Shown piece after piece: positions 1-8,420 of a stretch of 64,000 bases of DNA. The notes under the pieces are model-generated. The model made no database searches and had not been told where the DNA came from. It saw only the letters and a program-made list of their open reading frames with translations. Source of the DNA: JAVJST01 sp965229715 (GTDB taxonomy: Bacteria; Pseudomonadota; Alphaproteobacteria; Rhodospirillales; Casp-alpha2); NCBI GenBank assembly GCA_965229715.1, contig CBDDJL010000004.1, forward strand, positions 958,917 to 1,022,916, written 5' to 3'. The translations under genes and the position numbers were made by a program. Each line of letters opens with the position of its first letter. Position 1 is the stretch's first letter.

Positions 1-1
1 C

Positions 2-409
2 TTTGCCGCGCTCGCCGACCGGTTTTCCGATCCTCGGCACAAGGAGGCACTACGCCTACTCTCGGAAATCGAGGCCGCCGTGGTCGATGCCGTCGACGTT
101 CTCAGACGACGCCATCGATTGGCTCTCCGCGACGAGTCCACATTACGGGCCAAGGGGGCAGCCGGTGCTGCAACCGCCAAATATGCAACATGGCCGGCGT
201 TCGTCGACCATATCCTGACCCGCTTTCCGGATTATATCGACGAGTTTGCCGCCCTCGAAGCGGTCGCCCCGGAAGCGGACAAACCCCTGCTGAAGCCGTT
301 CACCGATCACGAGATCGCGGCGATCCGTTTTGCCGAACGCGAGAAGGCAGGCGACCCGGGGAGTCTCGACGAGCTATCCGCTTATCTGGAAACGAGCCGG
401 CTAGCCTAA
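2..409 (+). CDS. C-terminal part of an unknown protein (5' end outside window)
   Basis: An open frame runs in from the left edge and stops at TAA 407-409, giving about 135 residues with no internal stop. An internal GTG at position 80 could start a 109-residue protein, but the frame stays open to the edge, so a truncated longer gene is more likely. The visible part is hydrophilic and rich in Ala, Glu and Arg, probably helical, with no signal peptide, membrane segment or motif I recognise. trxA usually lies next to addA in related genomes, but this tail does not look like AddA. No function is assigned. Confidence 0.6.
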   Translation, partial: FAALADRFSDPRHKEALRLLSEIEAAVVDAVDVLRRRHRLALRDESTLRAKGAAGAATAKYATWPAFVDHILTRFPDYIDEFAALEAVAPEADKPLLKPFTDHEIAAIRFAEREKAGDPGSLDELSAYLETSRLA

Positions 410-434
410 GGCCCGGATGGGAGCAGGGCCCGAT

Positions 435-854
435 CTAGCCCGCAAGGCGGACAACCGCCATGACGACCAGATAGCTCGCCATGATCATGATGGGCCAAAT
501 GGTCAGGTGCATCCCGCTGACCCGGAATCCCATGTGGCCGTCGGTAAACGAGAACGCATAGGCGTGCATCATGCGGCCGAGCAGAAAGACCGCGCCGAAG
601 GCGTGTAACAGCAAATCCGGCGCGCCGCCCAGCTCCGCCGCCACCAGCAGGATCAATGCGATCGGCATGTACTCGGCAGCGTTGCCCTGGGCCCGCATAC
701 GGCGTTCAAGCACGTCGTTGCCGCCGGTACCGAGGCTGACCCGGTTGGCGCGGCGAACGAAGATGACGCGGAGGCTGATGACCACGAACAGCAGCGCGCA
801 AAGACCGGCATACAGGCTGGTGATCGTGATCGGATTGGACGCGAGGTTTTCCAT
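435..854 (-). CDS. MAPEG family membrane protein
   Basis: This is a 139-residue integral membrane protein of the MAPEG superfamily (membrane-associated eicosanoid and glutathione metabolism; bacterial members are small four-helix proteins, some with glutathione transferase activity). Visible features are an N-terminal helix (about residues 10-32), the family pattern ERRMRAQGNAAEYMPIA where family members carry an R-x-x-x-N-x-x-E signature (about 51-67), and further helices to the C-terminus. A GAGAGGAAA ribosome site precedes ATG 854. It is monocistronic, convergent with the gene at the left edge. The substrate cannot be told from sequence. A second MAPEG gene lies at 23279-23806. Confidence 0.85.
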   Translation of the reverse strand: MENLASNPITITSLYAGLCALLFVVISLRVIFVRRANRVSLGTGGNDVLERRMRAQGNAAEYMPIALILLVAAELGGAPDLLLHAFGAVFLLGRMMHAYAFSFTDGHMGFRVSGMHLTIWPIMIMASYLVVMAVVRLAG

Positions 855-1239
855 GATCGTTTCCTCTCGACCAGGCCATAACCGTTCGGGCAGACCCGGC
901 GATTATCGATTTTTTACAGCATATTCAACAACATCGACTTCATTATCGTCGAAAATCTTGCGGCCCTGCTTGCCATCGGCCAAACGGTCCCGGATATCCC
1001 CAGCCCTGCACCGTTCCCGGATTCGAGGCACGCTGTTCTCGCCGCTTTACGCTACGACGCCGGACAGTGAGGCGGTTTGCAAGAGGAATCAAGACGCTAG
1101 CGATGGCGATAACCGCACGCCTTGACGATGAACCTTCGGCTGCTAAATTCAGTGTCACCCTGTCGGCCCCGGGCCGGCCCCACCCTGAACCGCCGGTCCT
1201 GCGAAATTCGATCCGGCGCCAGACAACAAGGTTCCCGAC
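855..1239. other. 385-bp divergent intergenic region
   Basis: The region separates the MAPEG gene (minus) from trxA (plus). It holds the promoter candidate above and a 42-codon minus-strand frame at 1031-903 with GTG start (see findings). Otherwise no gene, repeat or clear hairpin is seen. Confidence 0.5.
902..931 (-). promoter_or_regulatory. sigma70-like promoter upstream of the MAPEG gene
   Basis: On the minus strand TTGTTG (931-926) and GATAAT (907-902) are separated by 18 bases, and the MAPEG start lies about 50 bases further on. Box match and spacing are reasonable but unproven. Confidence 0.35.
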
Positions 1240-1560
1240 ATGCCCAAATCCGTAACAGACGCTTCGTTCGAATCCGACGTGCTGAACGCCTCAGAGCCGG
1301 TCCTCGTGGACTTCTGGGCTGAATGGTGCGGTCCCTGCAAGCAAATCGCACCGGCGCTCGAGAACATCTCTTCCGCAATGGAAGGCCGGTTGACGATCGC
1401 CAAGGTCAACATCGATGAGAACCCGCAGACCCCCGGCAAGTATGGCGTTCGCGGCATTCCCACGCTGCTTCTGTTCAAGGGCGGCGAGGTCGCGGCCATG
1501 AAGGTCGGCGCGCTGCCGGAAAGCCAGTTGACCGAATGGATCGAGCAGAACATCGGCTGA
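1240..1560 (+). CDS. trxA: thioredoxin
   Basis: This is a 106-residue cytoplasmic thioredoxin, the usual family length. It carries the redox motif WCGPC (about residues 28-32) in the context DFWAEWCGPCK, and the cis-proline loop GIPTLLLF (about 72-79). It reduces protein disulfides using electrons from thioredoxin reductase and supplies ribonucleotide reductase and methionine sulfoxide reductases. There is no signal peptide. A rho-independent terminator follows within 25 bases, so it ends its transcription unit. In many relatives trxA faces folC; here about 9 kb of other genes lie between them. Confidence 0.95.
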   Translation: MPKSVTDASFESDVLNASEPVLVDFWAEWCGPCKQIAPALENISSAMEGRLTIAKVNIDENPQTPGKYGVRGIPTLLLFKGGEVAAMKVGALPESQLTEWIEQNIG

Positions 1561-1584
1561 TCAATCGAACCGAATATTTCGTGG

Positions 1585-1613
1585 AAAACCCCGCTTCGGC
1601 GGGGTTTTCTTTT
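1585..1613 (+). terminator. rho-independent terminator of trxA
   Basis: The stem AAAACCCCGC, loop TTCG, then GCGGGGTTTT is perfect and is followed by CTTTTC. The A and T tracts on both sides would let it work in either direction. Confidence 0.9.
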
Positions 1614-1705
1614 CCCTCGCGCGCAAGACACGCGGAGTTGAATTCCGGTGCAAGGCCGGATGGCCTAGTCTCCGCGCAACACAACGACGAACGAGATGTT
1701 TTCCA

Positions 1706-2569
1706 ATGACGAGCCTCAAATATAGTTTTGCCGTGCTGGCGATGTGTCTTCTTGCCAATGCGGCTTGGGCCGCGCCGCGTGCCGATCTCTGGGAGCGCTG
1801 GACCGCGCACGATCCTGCCTCCGAGATCAGCGTCGATCACTCGCCGTGGGACGCGTGGCTGAAGCAGTACGTCGCAATCGATGACGACGGCATTGCCAAG
1901 GTCGCCTATGGCGATGTCTCCAAACAGGCGCTCAGCGCCCTCGCGCAGTACATTCGCGACATGCAATCGATCCCCGTTTCCCAATTGAACCGCGACGAAC
2001 AGTCCGCCTTCTGGGTCAATCTTTATAACGCGTCGACGGTGTTGCTGATTATTCAGCACATGCCGGTTTCGACGATCCGCGACATCGATATCTCGCCGGG
2101 ACTGCTCAGCGACGGGCCCTGGGGCCGTAAGATCGTCCGGATCGAGGACGAGGAGCTCTCGCTCGACGATATCGAGCACCGCGTTCTGCGCCCGATTTGG
2201 CAGGATCCCCGCATCCACTACGCCGTCAACTGCGCGGCATTAGGCTGCCCGAATTTGTGGCCGGAAGCAATGACGCCAAGTAACGCTGAGGCGTATCTCG
2301 AGCGCGGCGCGACGGCGTTCGTGAATCATCCCCGCGGAGCGCGCGTCGAATACGGCCGGTTGATCGTTTCCAGTATCTACCACTGGTTCAAGGAAGATTT
2401 CGGCGCAACGGACGCCGGCGTCATCGCGCATCTGAAGCAGTATGCGACCGGCGATCTCGCCGACAAGCTCAAGCGCGTCAGCCGGATCGACGACCATCAG
2501 TACGACTGGACGCTGAACGGAAGCGGCGACACGGCGGCAACGTTCAAACCCCATCGGCGGGGCAGTTGA
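1706..2569 (+). CDS. secreted DUF547 protein
   Basis: This 287-residue protein has a Sec signal peptide (about residues 1-22: SLKYSF, a hydrophobic stretch, then AWAAP with a cleavage site). The mature part matches DUF547: the FWVNLYNASTVLLI segment (about 112-125) and the HYAVNCAALGCPNLWPEA block (about 171-188) with its paired cysteines. DUF547 proteins are periplasmic and of unknown biochemical role, with a cysteine-protease-like fold proposed for some. Its stop codon overlaps the TTG start of the following glycosyltransferase, so the two are translationally coupled. This suggests a role in cell-envelope glycan assembly. Confidence 0.85.
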   Translation: MTSLKYSFAVLAMCLLANAAWAAPRADLWERWTAHDPASEISVDHSPWDAWLKQYVAIDDDGIAKVAYGDVSKQALSALAQYIRDMQSIPVSQLNRDEQSAFWVNLYNASTVLLIIQHMPVSTIRDIDISPGLLSDGPWGRKIVRIEDEELSLDDIEHRVLRPIWQDPRIHYAVNCAALGCPNLWPEAMTPSNAEAYLERGATAFVNHPRGARVEYGRLIVSSIYHWFKEDFGATDAGVIAHLKQYATGDLADKLKRVSRIDDHQYDWTLNGSGDTAATFKPHRRGS

Positions 2570-4008
2570 ACGCCGCGCGGCGGATACCGACTGACCTGTG
2601 GTGGGCGCTGGCCGCCGCAAGCTTGATAGTCTCCGTGGCGGCGTTCGCTGTCATTGCGCCCCTGCAGTATGGCGACGACGCCCTCGGATTGCATCCGACC
2701 GTCTGGATGTCGGCCATCGGCGTTCTGGCGGGGATTTGCTATCTCGCCTTGCCCGGCGCCATCGGAGGGCCGTCACCCGGCCGATTCGCGCTGGCCGGCA
2801 TGATCGTCATTGGCGTCGCCGCCCGGATCGCTCTGATCCCGACCGACCCGCTATGGGAAATCGACTTCTACCGCTATCTCTGGGACGGTGGCGTCGTCTG
2901 GTCCGGCGGCGATCCCTATCGCTGGAGCCCAGAAGCCGTGCTCGCGGGCGATGCCGGTGACCCCATGACCGCCCTGGCGGCGTCGAGCGGCGGCTTGGTC
3001 GGCGAGATCAATTATCCGACGCTGCGCACCATCTACCCGCCGCTGGCGCAGTCGGCTTTTGCGCTGGCGCACGCGCTCGGTCCCTGGAACCTGATTTCGC
3101 TCAAGCTGATCTATCTGATGGCGGACGGGCTAGCGCTGGCGATGATGCTGACGTTGCTGGCCCGCCTGGGCCTGCCTCCGCTATGGGCCGCACTCTATTG
3201 GTGGAACCCGTTGGCCGTGCAGCTGGTCTACAATGCCGGCCATATGGACGTGTTGTTGGTTCCGTTCATGCTCGGCGCCCTGTTGGCAACGTTGTCGGGC
3301 CGTCGAAACGCGGCGGCGTTGCTCCTGGCGGCCGCGACGGCGGTCAAGCTGTGGCCTGCGTTGCTGTTGCCCGCGCTATTGCGCTATCGCCCCGGCCATG
3401 CCGGCGCGGCCCTGAAAGCGGCCGCCGTTTTCGCCGCTGCGGCGCTGATGCTGCTGGCGCCGCAACTCCTCGCTGGCCTTGAAACCGACTCAGGCCTCAC
3501 GGCCTTCACCGGCACATGGCAACGCAACGATGCCGTCTTCGGGCTCCTGCTCGGCTCTGCCGCTAGCATCCTCGATGCATTCTCGTTGTATGAAATCGAC
3601 GCCGGGCGGGTCGCCCGGGTAGCTGTCGCAGGTGCGATCGTCGCCGCTGTTCTGTGGTCGAACCGCCGCCCGGCGCATGCCCCTGAAGCCCTCATCCGCC
3701 GGTGCCTGCTGGTCCCGGTCCTGTTCCTGGTCCTCGGCCCGACCGTGTATCCATGGTACGCCGTCTGGCTCCTGCCGCTCATCGCACTCATCCCGCGCGA
3801 CGCCATGGCCCGTGCCTTGCTGATCTGGACGGCAACGTTGCCGCTCTATCACCTCCGATTTCATCCCTGGTTCCTCGAAAACCCCCTGTGGTTCGAAGAG
3901 GGTGTCGTCTGGATCGAGCATCTGCCGGTGCTGATCGCGCTGACGTTGGCGGCAGGGTTGGGCAGGTTGCGCGCGACGGGCCGGGCCGGAAAGGCGACGG
4001 CATCATGA
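2566..4008 (+). CDS. polytopic GT-C type glycosyltransferase (GT87/mannosyltransferase-like)
   Basis: This 480-residue protein has about ten or more hydrophobic helices. It resembles GT-C fold enzymes that move sugars from polyprenyl-phosphate donors on the outer face of the inner membrane. The acidic first-loop motif EIDFYRYLWDG (about residues 97-107), the following GGDPYRW, the NPLAVQLVYNAGHMDVLL segment and the PWYAVWLLPLIAL block near the C-terminus are typical of GT87/DUF2029-like families. The start is TTG 2566, overlapping the upstream TGA (TTGA). Its own stop overlaps the next gene by ATGA. The neighbouring DPM1-like transferase is a plausible supplier of the lipid-linked sugar donor. 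Confidence 0.8.
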   Translation: MNAARRIPTDLWWALAAASLIVSVAAFAVIAPLQYGDDALGLHPTVWMSAIGVLAGICYLALPGAIGGPSPGRFALAGMIVIGVAARIALIPTDPLWEIDFYRYLWDGGVVWSGGDPYRWSPEAVLAGDAGDPMTALAASSGGLVGEINYPTLRTIYPPLAQSAFALAHALGPWNLISLKLIYLMADGLALAMMLTLLARLGLPPLWAALYWWNPLAVQLVYNAGHMDVLLVPFMLGALLATLSGRRNAAALLLAAATAVKLWPALLLPALLRYRPGHAGAALKAAAVFAAAALMLLAPQLLAGLETDSGLTAFTGTWQRNDAVFGLLLGSAASILDAFSLYEIDAGRVARVAVAGAIVAAVLWSNRRPAHAPEALIRRCLLVPVLFLVLGPTVYPWYAVWLLPLIALIPRDAMARALLIWTATLPLYHLRFHPWFLENPLWFEEGVVWIEHLPVLIALTLAAGLGRLRATGRAGKATAS

Positions 4009-4745
4009 TCTACGGCCGCCACATATCGTTGATCATGCCGGCGCTGGATGAGGAACGTTCGATCGGCCATGTACTCGCCGCCCTGCCCGGCGGCATCGAC
4101 GACATCGTCGTCGTCGACAATGGCTCATCGGATCGGACCGCCGAAATTGCCGCCAAGTTCGGTGCGCGAATCGTCGATGAGCCGCGACGCGGGTACGGTC
4201 AGGCCTGCCTGACGGGAATTGCGGCGCTCGGAACGACCGACATCGTCGTCTTTCTCGATGCCGATTTCAGCGACGACCCGCCGCGTCTCGGCGATCTCGT
4301 GCGCCCGATTGCCGAAGGCCACGCCGAAATGGTGCTCGGCCAACGCCTGCCGCATGCGGCGGCGGCCCTCACCCTGCCGCAACACTTCGGCAACCGGCTC
4401 GCGTGTTATCTGATGCGTATCGTTTGGGGCCATCGTTATCGCGACCTCGGACCGTTTCGCGCCATCGACCGTCGCGCACTCGACCGGCTCGGCATGGCGG
4501 ATACCAATTACGGCTGGACCGTGGAGATGCAGATCAAGGCCGTCGAAGCCGGGCTCGAAATCGAAGAGATCGACGTCGATTACCGACCCCGCATCGGACG
4601 CTCGAAAATCTCGGGCACGGTGCGCGGTGTCATTTGCGCCGGAACCAAAATTCTCTGGACAATCGCCCGGTACGCCCTGTCCTCATGGATCGGGCGTCAC
4701 CGCCATACCGCCTACGACGATGCGCCCCGGGCGTGGAAGATGTAA
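4005..4745 (+). CDS. family 2 glycosyltransferase (dolichyl-phosphate sugar synthase-like)
   Basis: This is a 246-residue GT-A enzyme. The N-terminus shows the nucleotide-binding strand SLIMPALDEERSIGHVL, then VVVDNGSSDRTAEIA and the metal-binding FLDADFSDDP (about residues 79-88). DLGPFRAIDRRAL (about 146-158) is characteristic of polyprenyl-phosphate glycosyltransferases. There are no clear membrane helices apart from a weak C-terminal one, so it probably works at the cytoplasmic face. Start ATG 4005 overlaps the previous stop (ATGA). Its last 34 bases overlap the 3' end of the convergent ureohydrolase gene. It most likely makes a polyprenyl-phosphate sugar used by the upstream GT-C enzyme. 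Confidence 0.88.
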   Translation: MIYGRHISLIMPALDEERSIGHVLAALPGGIDDIVVVDNGSSDRTAEIAAKFGARIVDEPRRGYGQACLTGIAALGTTDIVVFLDADFSDDPPRLGDLVRPIAEGHAEMVLGQRLPHAAAALTLPQHFGNRLACYLMRIVWGHRYRDLGPFRAIDRRALDRLGMADTNYGWTVEMQIKAVEAGLEIEEIDVDYRPRIGRSKISGTVRGVICAGTKILWTIARYALSSWIGRHRHTAYDDAPRAWKM

Positions 4746-5677
4746 CCGAGGACATTCATCAGCAACTGGGCCGCAAGAAACGCCGTCGTGCCGTCGCGGT
4801 CGTAATCCGGCGCGACCTCGACCAGGTCGATGCCGACGATATCGCCCTTGGCGGTGAGTCCCTGCAGGATTTCGAGCACTTCGTAGTACTGAAACCCGCC
4901 GTGGCTCGGCGTGCCGGTGCCGGGCGCGATCGACGGGTCGAAGCCGTCGATGTCGATGGTGCAGTAGTAGCGCGCGCCATCCGGAATCTTTGCCAGCACG
5001 CCGTCGCGGCCGAGTTCCCGAACATGCCGCACCGACAGGATGGTCGAGCCCGCGTCCCGTGCCGCCTGATAGTCGTCCCGGTTGGACGACGAGACATTAC
5101 GGATACCCAACTGGGTGAACCCCGTGACGTGTTTCATCTCGGACGCGCGGCGCAACGGATTGCCATGGCCGTAGCGTACGCCGTGGCGCTCGTTGACGAA
5201 ATCGAGGTGTGCGTCGACGTGGATGATGTGCACCGGCTCCTGGTCGTCGTAGGCGCGAATGCAGGGGATATGCACCGAATGATCGCCGCCGAGCGTCACC
5301 GGCAAGGCGCCGGCTTTCAGCACCTTGCGGACCGCATACTCGATATTGTCGTGGCTCTGGATCGTGTCGGTATGAATCATGTCGGCGTCGCCGATATCGA
5401 CCATGCGGACCTTGTCGACGGGCATGTAGGTCACGTCGTCCTCGAAATCGTAGGCGCCGTCGTGACCGAACGAAAACAGCGTCGAGGCCTCGCGGATCGC
5501 ACGCGGACCGAAGCGCGCACCGGCGCGGTATTGGGTCCCCATATCAAACGGCGCGCCGAGCACCGCGATATCGGCATCGATCGCATCCCAGTCGAGACAC
5601 GCCGGTTGCTTGCCGAACGTGCAATGCCCGACGAACGGAAGATTCAATCGTCCCTTTTCGTAACCGTGGTCCGCCAT
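4712..5677 (-). CDS. ureohydrolase (agmatinase/arginase family)
   Basis: This 321-residue enzyme of the arginase/agmatinase superfamily hydrolyses a guanidino compound to urea plus an amine. All metal-ligand motifs are present: GGDHS (about residue 130), HVDAHLDF (about 150) and DIDGFDPS followed by PGTGTP (about 240). The agmatinase-like loop and length fit SpeB-type enzymes, but guanidinobutyrase, guanidinopropionase or guanidine hydrolase cannot be excluded. I chose ATG 5677; an in-frame ATG at 5695 would add six residues. It is the last gene of a five-gene unit with an ABC importer and a zinc dehydrogenase, which suggests an imported guanidino substrate. Confidence 0.88.
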   Translation of the reverse strand: MADHGYEKGRLNLPFVGHCTFGKQPACLDWDAIDADIAVLGAPFDMGTQYRAGARFGPRAIREASTLFSFGHDGAYDFEDDVTYMPVDKVRMVDIGDADMIHTDTIQSHDNIEYAVRKVLKAGALPVTLGGDHSVHIPCIRAYDDQEPVHIIHVDAHLDFVNERHGVRYGHGNPLRRASEMKHVTGFTQLGIRNVSSSNRDDYQAARDAGSTILSVRHVRELGRDGVLAKIPDGARYYCTIDIDGFDPSIAPGTGTPSHGGFQYYEVLEILQGLTAKGDIVGIDLVEVAPDYDRDGTTAFLAAQLLMNVLGYIFHARGASS

Positions 5678-5714
5678 CTTGATTCCTTGCCCCAAAAAAC
5701 GACGTGCATGCCCT

Positions 5715-6737
5715 TTATCGCATGTCGATAACCAAGCGGCCGTCGACCTGACCGCCCGCGAGTCTCGAGAACGCGTCGTTGATGTGTGCGAATGGTACCG
5801 CCTCTGTCAAGCTTCGCACAACTCCGGCACTGGCCAAACGCATTAGCTGGTGAATCTCCTGACGTGTTCCGTCTGCGCTTCCCATGATTCTCAAACCTTT
5901 TTCGATCACTTCGCCGGCATCGAACGCTAATGGATCGGGCGGCAATGAAACCAAGACAAGCCGTGCACGGGTCGCCGCACCCTCCAACATCTGCCGCCAA
6001 CTCGCCGCAACCGGTGCGAAGTTAAAGCATGCGTCCGCGCCGCCCATCTCGCGAAGGCGTTCGGAGGCATCATGGTCGGCACGAATGAGAATATCGGCGC
6101 CCACCGACTGAGCCGTCGCAAGCTTTCCATCCGAAACATCGACGGCAGCAACTCGCGCCCCGAAACTCTTGGCAATCTGGATGGCATACGCCCCCAATCC
6201 CCCGGCACCGAAGACCGCAACCAACTCGCCCGGCTCAAGATGCGCTTTCCGGACGGCGCTGTAAGCTGCAACCCCGGCACATAGCAGCGGGGCAGCCTCA
6301 ACGATGTCGAGATCTTTGGGGATTTTTGTCGCCCAATCGTCTCTCACCAGGACATATTCGGCGAAGCATCCCTCCACATGGGCAGCCGTCGATTTCACGG
6401 AGTCGCAATGAGTTTCGTATCCGGTCAAACATTCGCGGCAATGACCGCAGGCGCCATACACATACCCGATTCCGACACGGTCCCCGACGGCGAGACGCTT
6501 GGACTCTTTGCCGACCTCGACAACCGTGCCAATTCCCTCGTGTCCCAACGTGGCCGGTAAATCGCGCGGCAAATCATGCTCCCCCCTCCAGAAATGAAGA
6601 TCGGAGTGACACAAACCGCAAACGTCGACTTTGACGAGCGCCGTACCCGGCGCGACCGCAGGGATAGGAACGTCTCTGATATCCAGGTCTTCGTTTGCCG
6701 CAGTCATTACGGCCGCTTTCATCGTCTTTACCATCAT
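5715..6737 (-). CDS. zinc-dependent alcohol dehydrogenase (MDR family)
   Basis: This 340-residue cytoplasmic medium-chain dehydrogenase oxidises alcohols or reduces aldehydes with NAD(H). Catalytic zinc ligands lie in CGLCHSD (about residues 40-46) and GHEGIG. The structural zinc cysteines are in GACGHCRECLTGYETHC (about 95-111). The dinucleotide-binding turn is VFGAGGLG (about 175-182). Length and motif spacing match AdhP-type enzymes. Start ATG 6737 follows GTGAGG; two further in-frame ATGs (6734 and 6722) are possible. It lies between the transporter ATPase and the ureohydrolase in one direction, so it may act on an alcohol or aldehyde in the same catabolic route. Confidence 0.9.
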   Translation of the reverse strand: MMVKTMKAAVMTAANEDLDIRDVPIPAVAPGTALVKVDVCGLCHSDLHFWRGEHDLPRDLPATLGHEGIGTVVEVGKESKRLAVGDRVGIGYVYGACGHCRECLTGYETHCDSVKSTAAHVEGCFAEYVLVRDDWATKIPKDLDIVEAAPLLCAGVAAYSAVRKAHLEPGELVAVFGAGGLGAYAIQIAKSFGARVAAVDVSDGKLATAQSVGADILIRADHDASERLREMGGADACFNFAPVAASWRQMLEGAATRARLVLVSLPPDPLAFDAGEVIEKGLRIMGSADGTRQEIHQLMRLASAGVVRSLTEAVPFAHINDAFSRLAGGQVDGRLVIDMR

Positions 6738-6793
6738 GGCCTCACATAGATAGGGGAACAGGCGCGTTCGGCGCCGGATTCACCAAGTTGATT

Positions 6794-7579
6794 TTAGGAC
6801 GCGATCTTCATCGCCTGTTCGACCTCGGCGTGAAGGCTCGACATGATTCGCCGCTTGAGCGCTATGAAACCCTCGTCGGTGACGATGTCGTACTGGCGAG
6901 GTCGTTTGAGAGAAACGTCCACAGTATCGATGATCCTGCCGGGGCGGGCAGACATCACGTAGACCTTGTCGCCGAGGAAAAGCGCTTCATCGATATCGTG
7001 GGTCACGAACAGAACGGTTTTTCTCTCCCGCTCCCAGATACTTAGGAGAAGCTCTTGCATGATCGTCCGGGTTTGGCTGTCGAGTGCCCCGAAGGGTTCA
7101 TCCATCAGCAGGATTTCCGGATCGTTCGCGAGAGCGCGGGCAATTGCGACACGCTGCTGCATGCCGCCGGACAACTGACTTGGATATGCATCTTCGAAGC
7201 CGGAAAGCCCGACGGCGGATATGTAGTGCGCCGCTAATTCAGCCCGCGACTTTCTAGACGACTCCGACAAGGATGGCCCGAACTCAACGTTCTTCTGAAC
7301 GGTTAGCCACGGAAACAGAGAGTAGTTCTGGAAGACCATCCCGCGTTTCGCGCCTGGGCCGGAGATGACCTCGTCGTCGAGCAGGCAGCGCCCGCCCGTC
7401 ACCGGATGCAAACCGGCTATCAGGTAAAGCAGGCTGGATTTACCGCATCCCGAGGGTCCGACAATGACGGCGAACTGGTTTTCCGGCACCTTGAGATTCA
7501 GATTGTCCAATGCCGTCACCGAACCTGCACGCTTGGTTTCGAACTGAAGCGATACATTATCGACGGTGATCTGACCCAT
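6794..7579 (-). CDS. NitT/TauT-type ABC transporter ATP-binding protein
   Basis: This is a 261-residue ABC ATPase. Walker A is GPSGCGKSS, the Q-loop is VFQNYSLFPWLTV, the signature is LSGGMQQR, Walker B is ILLMDEPFGALD and the switch histidine is in VTHDIDEA. The sequence belongs to the SsuB/TauB/NrtD group that energises uptake of sulfonates, nitrate, cyanate, taurine or related small molecules. AAGGAG lies seven bases before ATG 7579. The upstream permease ends 20 bases away, so they are cotranscribed. It is cytoplasmic, on the inner face of the membrane. Confidence 0.93.
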   Translation of the reverse strand: MGQITVDNVSLQFETKRAGSVTALDNLNLKVPENQFAVIVGPSGCGKSSLLYLIAGLHPVTGGRCLLDDEVISGPGAKRGMVFQNYSLFPWLTVQKNVEFGPSLSESSRKSRAELAAHYISAVGLSGFEDAYPSQLSGGMQQRVAIARALANDPEILLMDEPFGALDSQTRTIMQELLLSIWERERKTVLFVTHDIDEALFLGDKVYVMSARPGRIIDTVDVSLKRPRQYDIVTDEGFIALKRRIMSSLHAEVEQAMKIAS

Positions 7580-7599
7580 GATTTTCTCCTTGCCGGCGG

Positions 7600-8403
7600 T
7601 TATCTGACTTGGGTCCAGGGCAACAGAAGCGATTTCGCGTACTTGAACACGAGATCGGTCATTAACCCGAGAAACCCAATGACGAAGATGCCAACGAAAA
7701 TAGACGCCGGATGAAGTCCGCGCATGGCCTGCAGTATCATGTAGCCAAGTCCCGCCGATGCAGCGACGAGTTCGGCAACCACCAAAAACGTCCAGGCCCA
7801 ACCCATGGTCACCCTGAGCGTATCCATAACGCCCGGAAGCGTGCTCGGGATCAGGACGCGGTATATGACCTGCCGGCGATTGGCGCCCAGCGTATAGGAC
7901 ACGTTCAGCAATTCCTGCCTGGTTTGCGCAGAAACGTCGGCGGCGAGGACAATCTGCTGAAAAAAGGTACCGAGGAAAATTACGGCGATCTTCTCCTCGA
8001 TACCGATTCCGATCCAAAGGATAAGCAGCGGGATTAGTGCCGTGACAGGCAGATAACGCATGAAATTGACGAGCGGTTCGACGGCGGCTGCGACAATCCG
8101 GTATGCGCCCATCATGATCCCGAGCGGGATGGCGATGATCGACGACAGGAAGAACCCGATGTAAATCTCCTGAAGGCTGACGAGAGTGTGTTTCAGCAAC
8201 GATCCGTCGGACACGTGTTTGACGAACGCTTTCCAGACCTCGCCGGGCGCCGGCAGAAAGGATCCGCTGACGACGCCACCGTATGTCAGGACACACCAAG
8301 CGAGGAAGATTCCCGTGGCAACGAAGAGTCCAGTGCCCAGTTCCACGCGCCGGGGAATAGCCTGCTTAGGCGTGAAAAGTCGGTCTGAGAGTACGTTCGA
8401 CAC
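7600..8403 (-). CDS. NitT/TauT-type ABC transporter permease
   Basis: This 267-residue inner-membrane permease has about six hydrophobic helices. The N-terminal helix is LFVATGIFLAWCVL, and the conserved cytoplasmic EAA-type loop is ELLNVSYTLGANRRQVIYRV (about residues 166-185), which contacts the ATPase. The family block GWAWTFLVVAELVAASAGLGY (about 206 on) is typical of SsuC/TauC. It forms the translocation channel with the adjacent ATPase and binding protein. Confidence 0.93.
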   Translation of the reverse strand: MSNVLSDRLFTPKQAIPRRVELGTGLFVATGIFLAWCVLTYGGVVSGSFLPAPGEVWKAFVKHVSDGSLLKHTLVSLQEIYIGFFLSSIIAIPLGIMMGAYRIVAAAVEPLVNFMRYLPVTALIPLLILWIGIGIEEKIAVIFLGTFFQQIVLAADVSAQTRQELLNVSYTLGANRRQVIYRVLIPSTLPGVMDTLRVTMGWAWTFLVVAELVAASAGLGYMILQAMRGLHPASIFVGIFVIGFLGLMTDLVFKYAKSLLLPWTQVR

Positions 8404-8420
8404 CGGAACCCCCTATCCGT

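Noticed and set aside
4403..5731. 442-codon plus-strand frame opposite the ureohydrolase
   Set aside because: Starts inside the glycosyltransferase gene and mirrors the ureohydrolase; no protein-like features.
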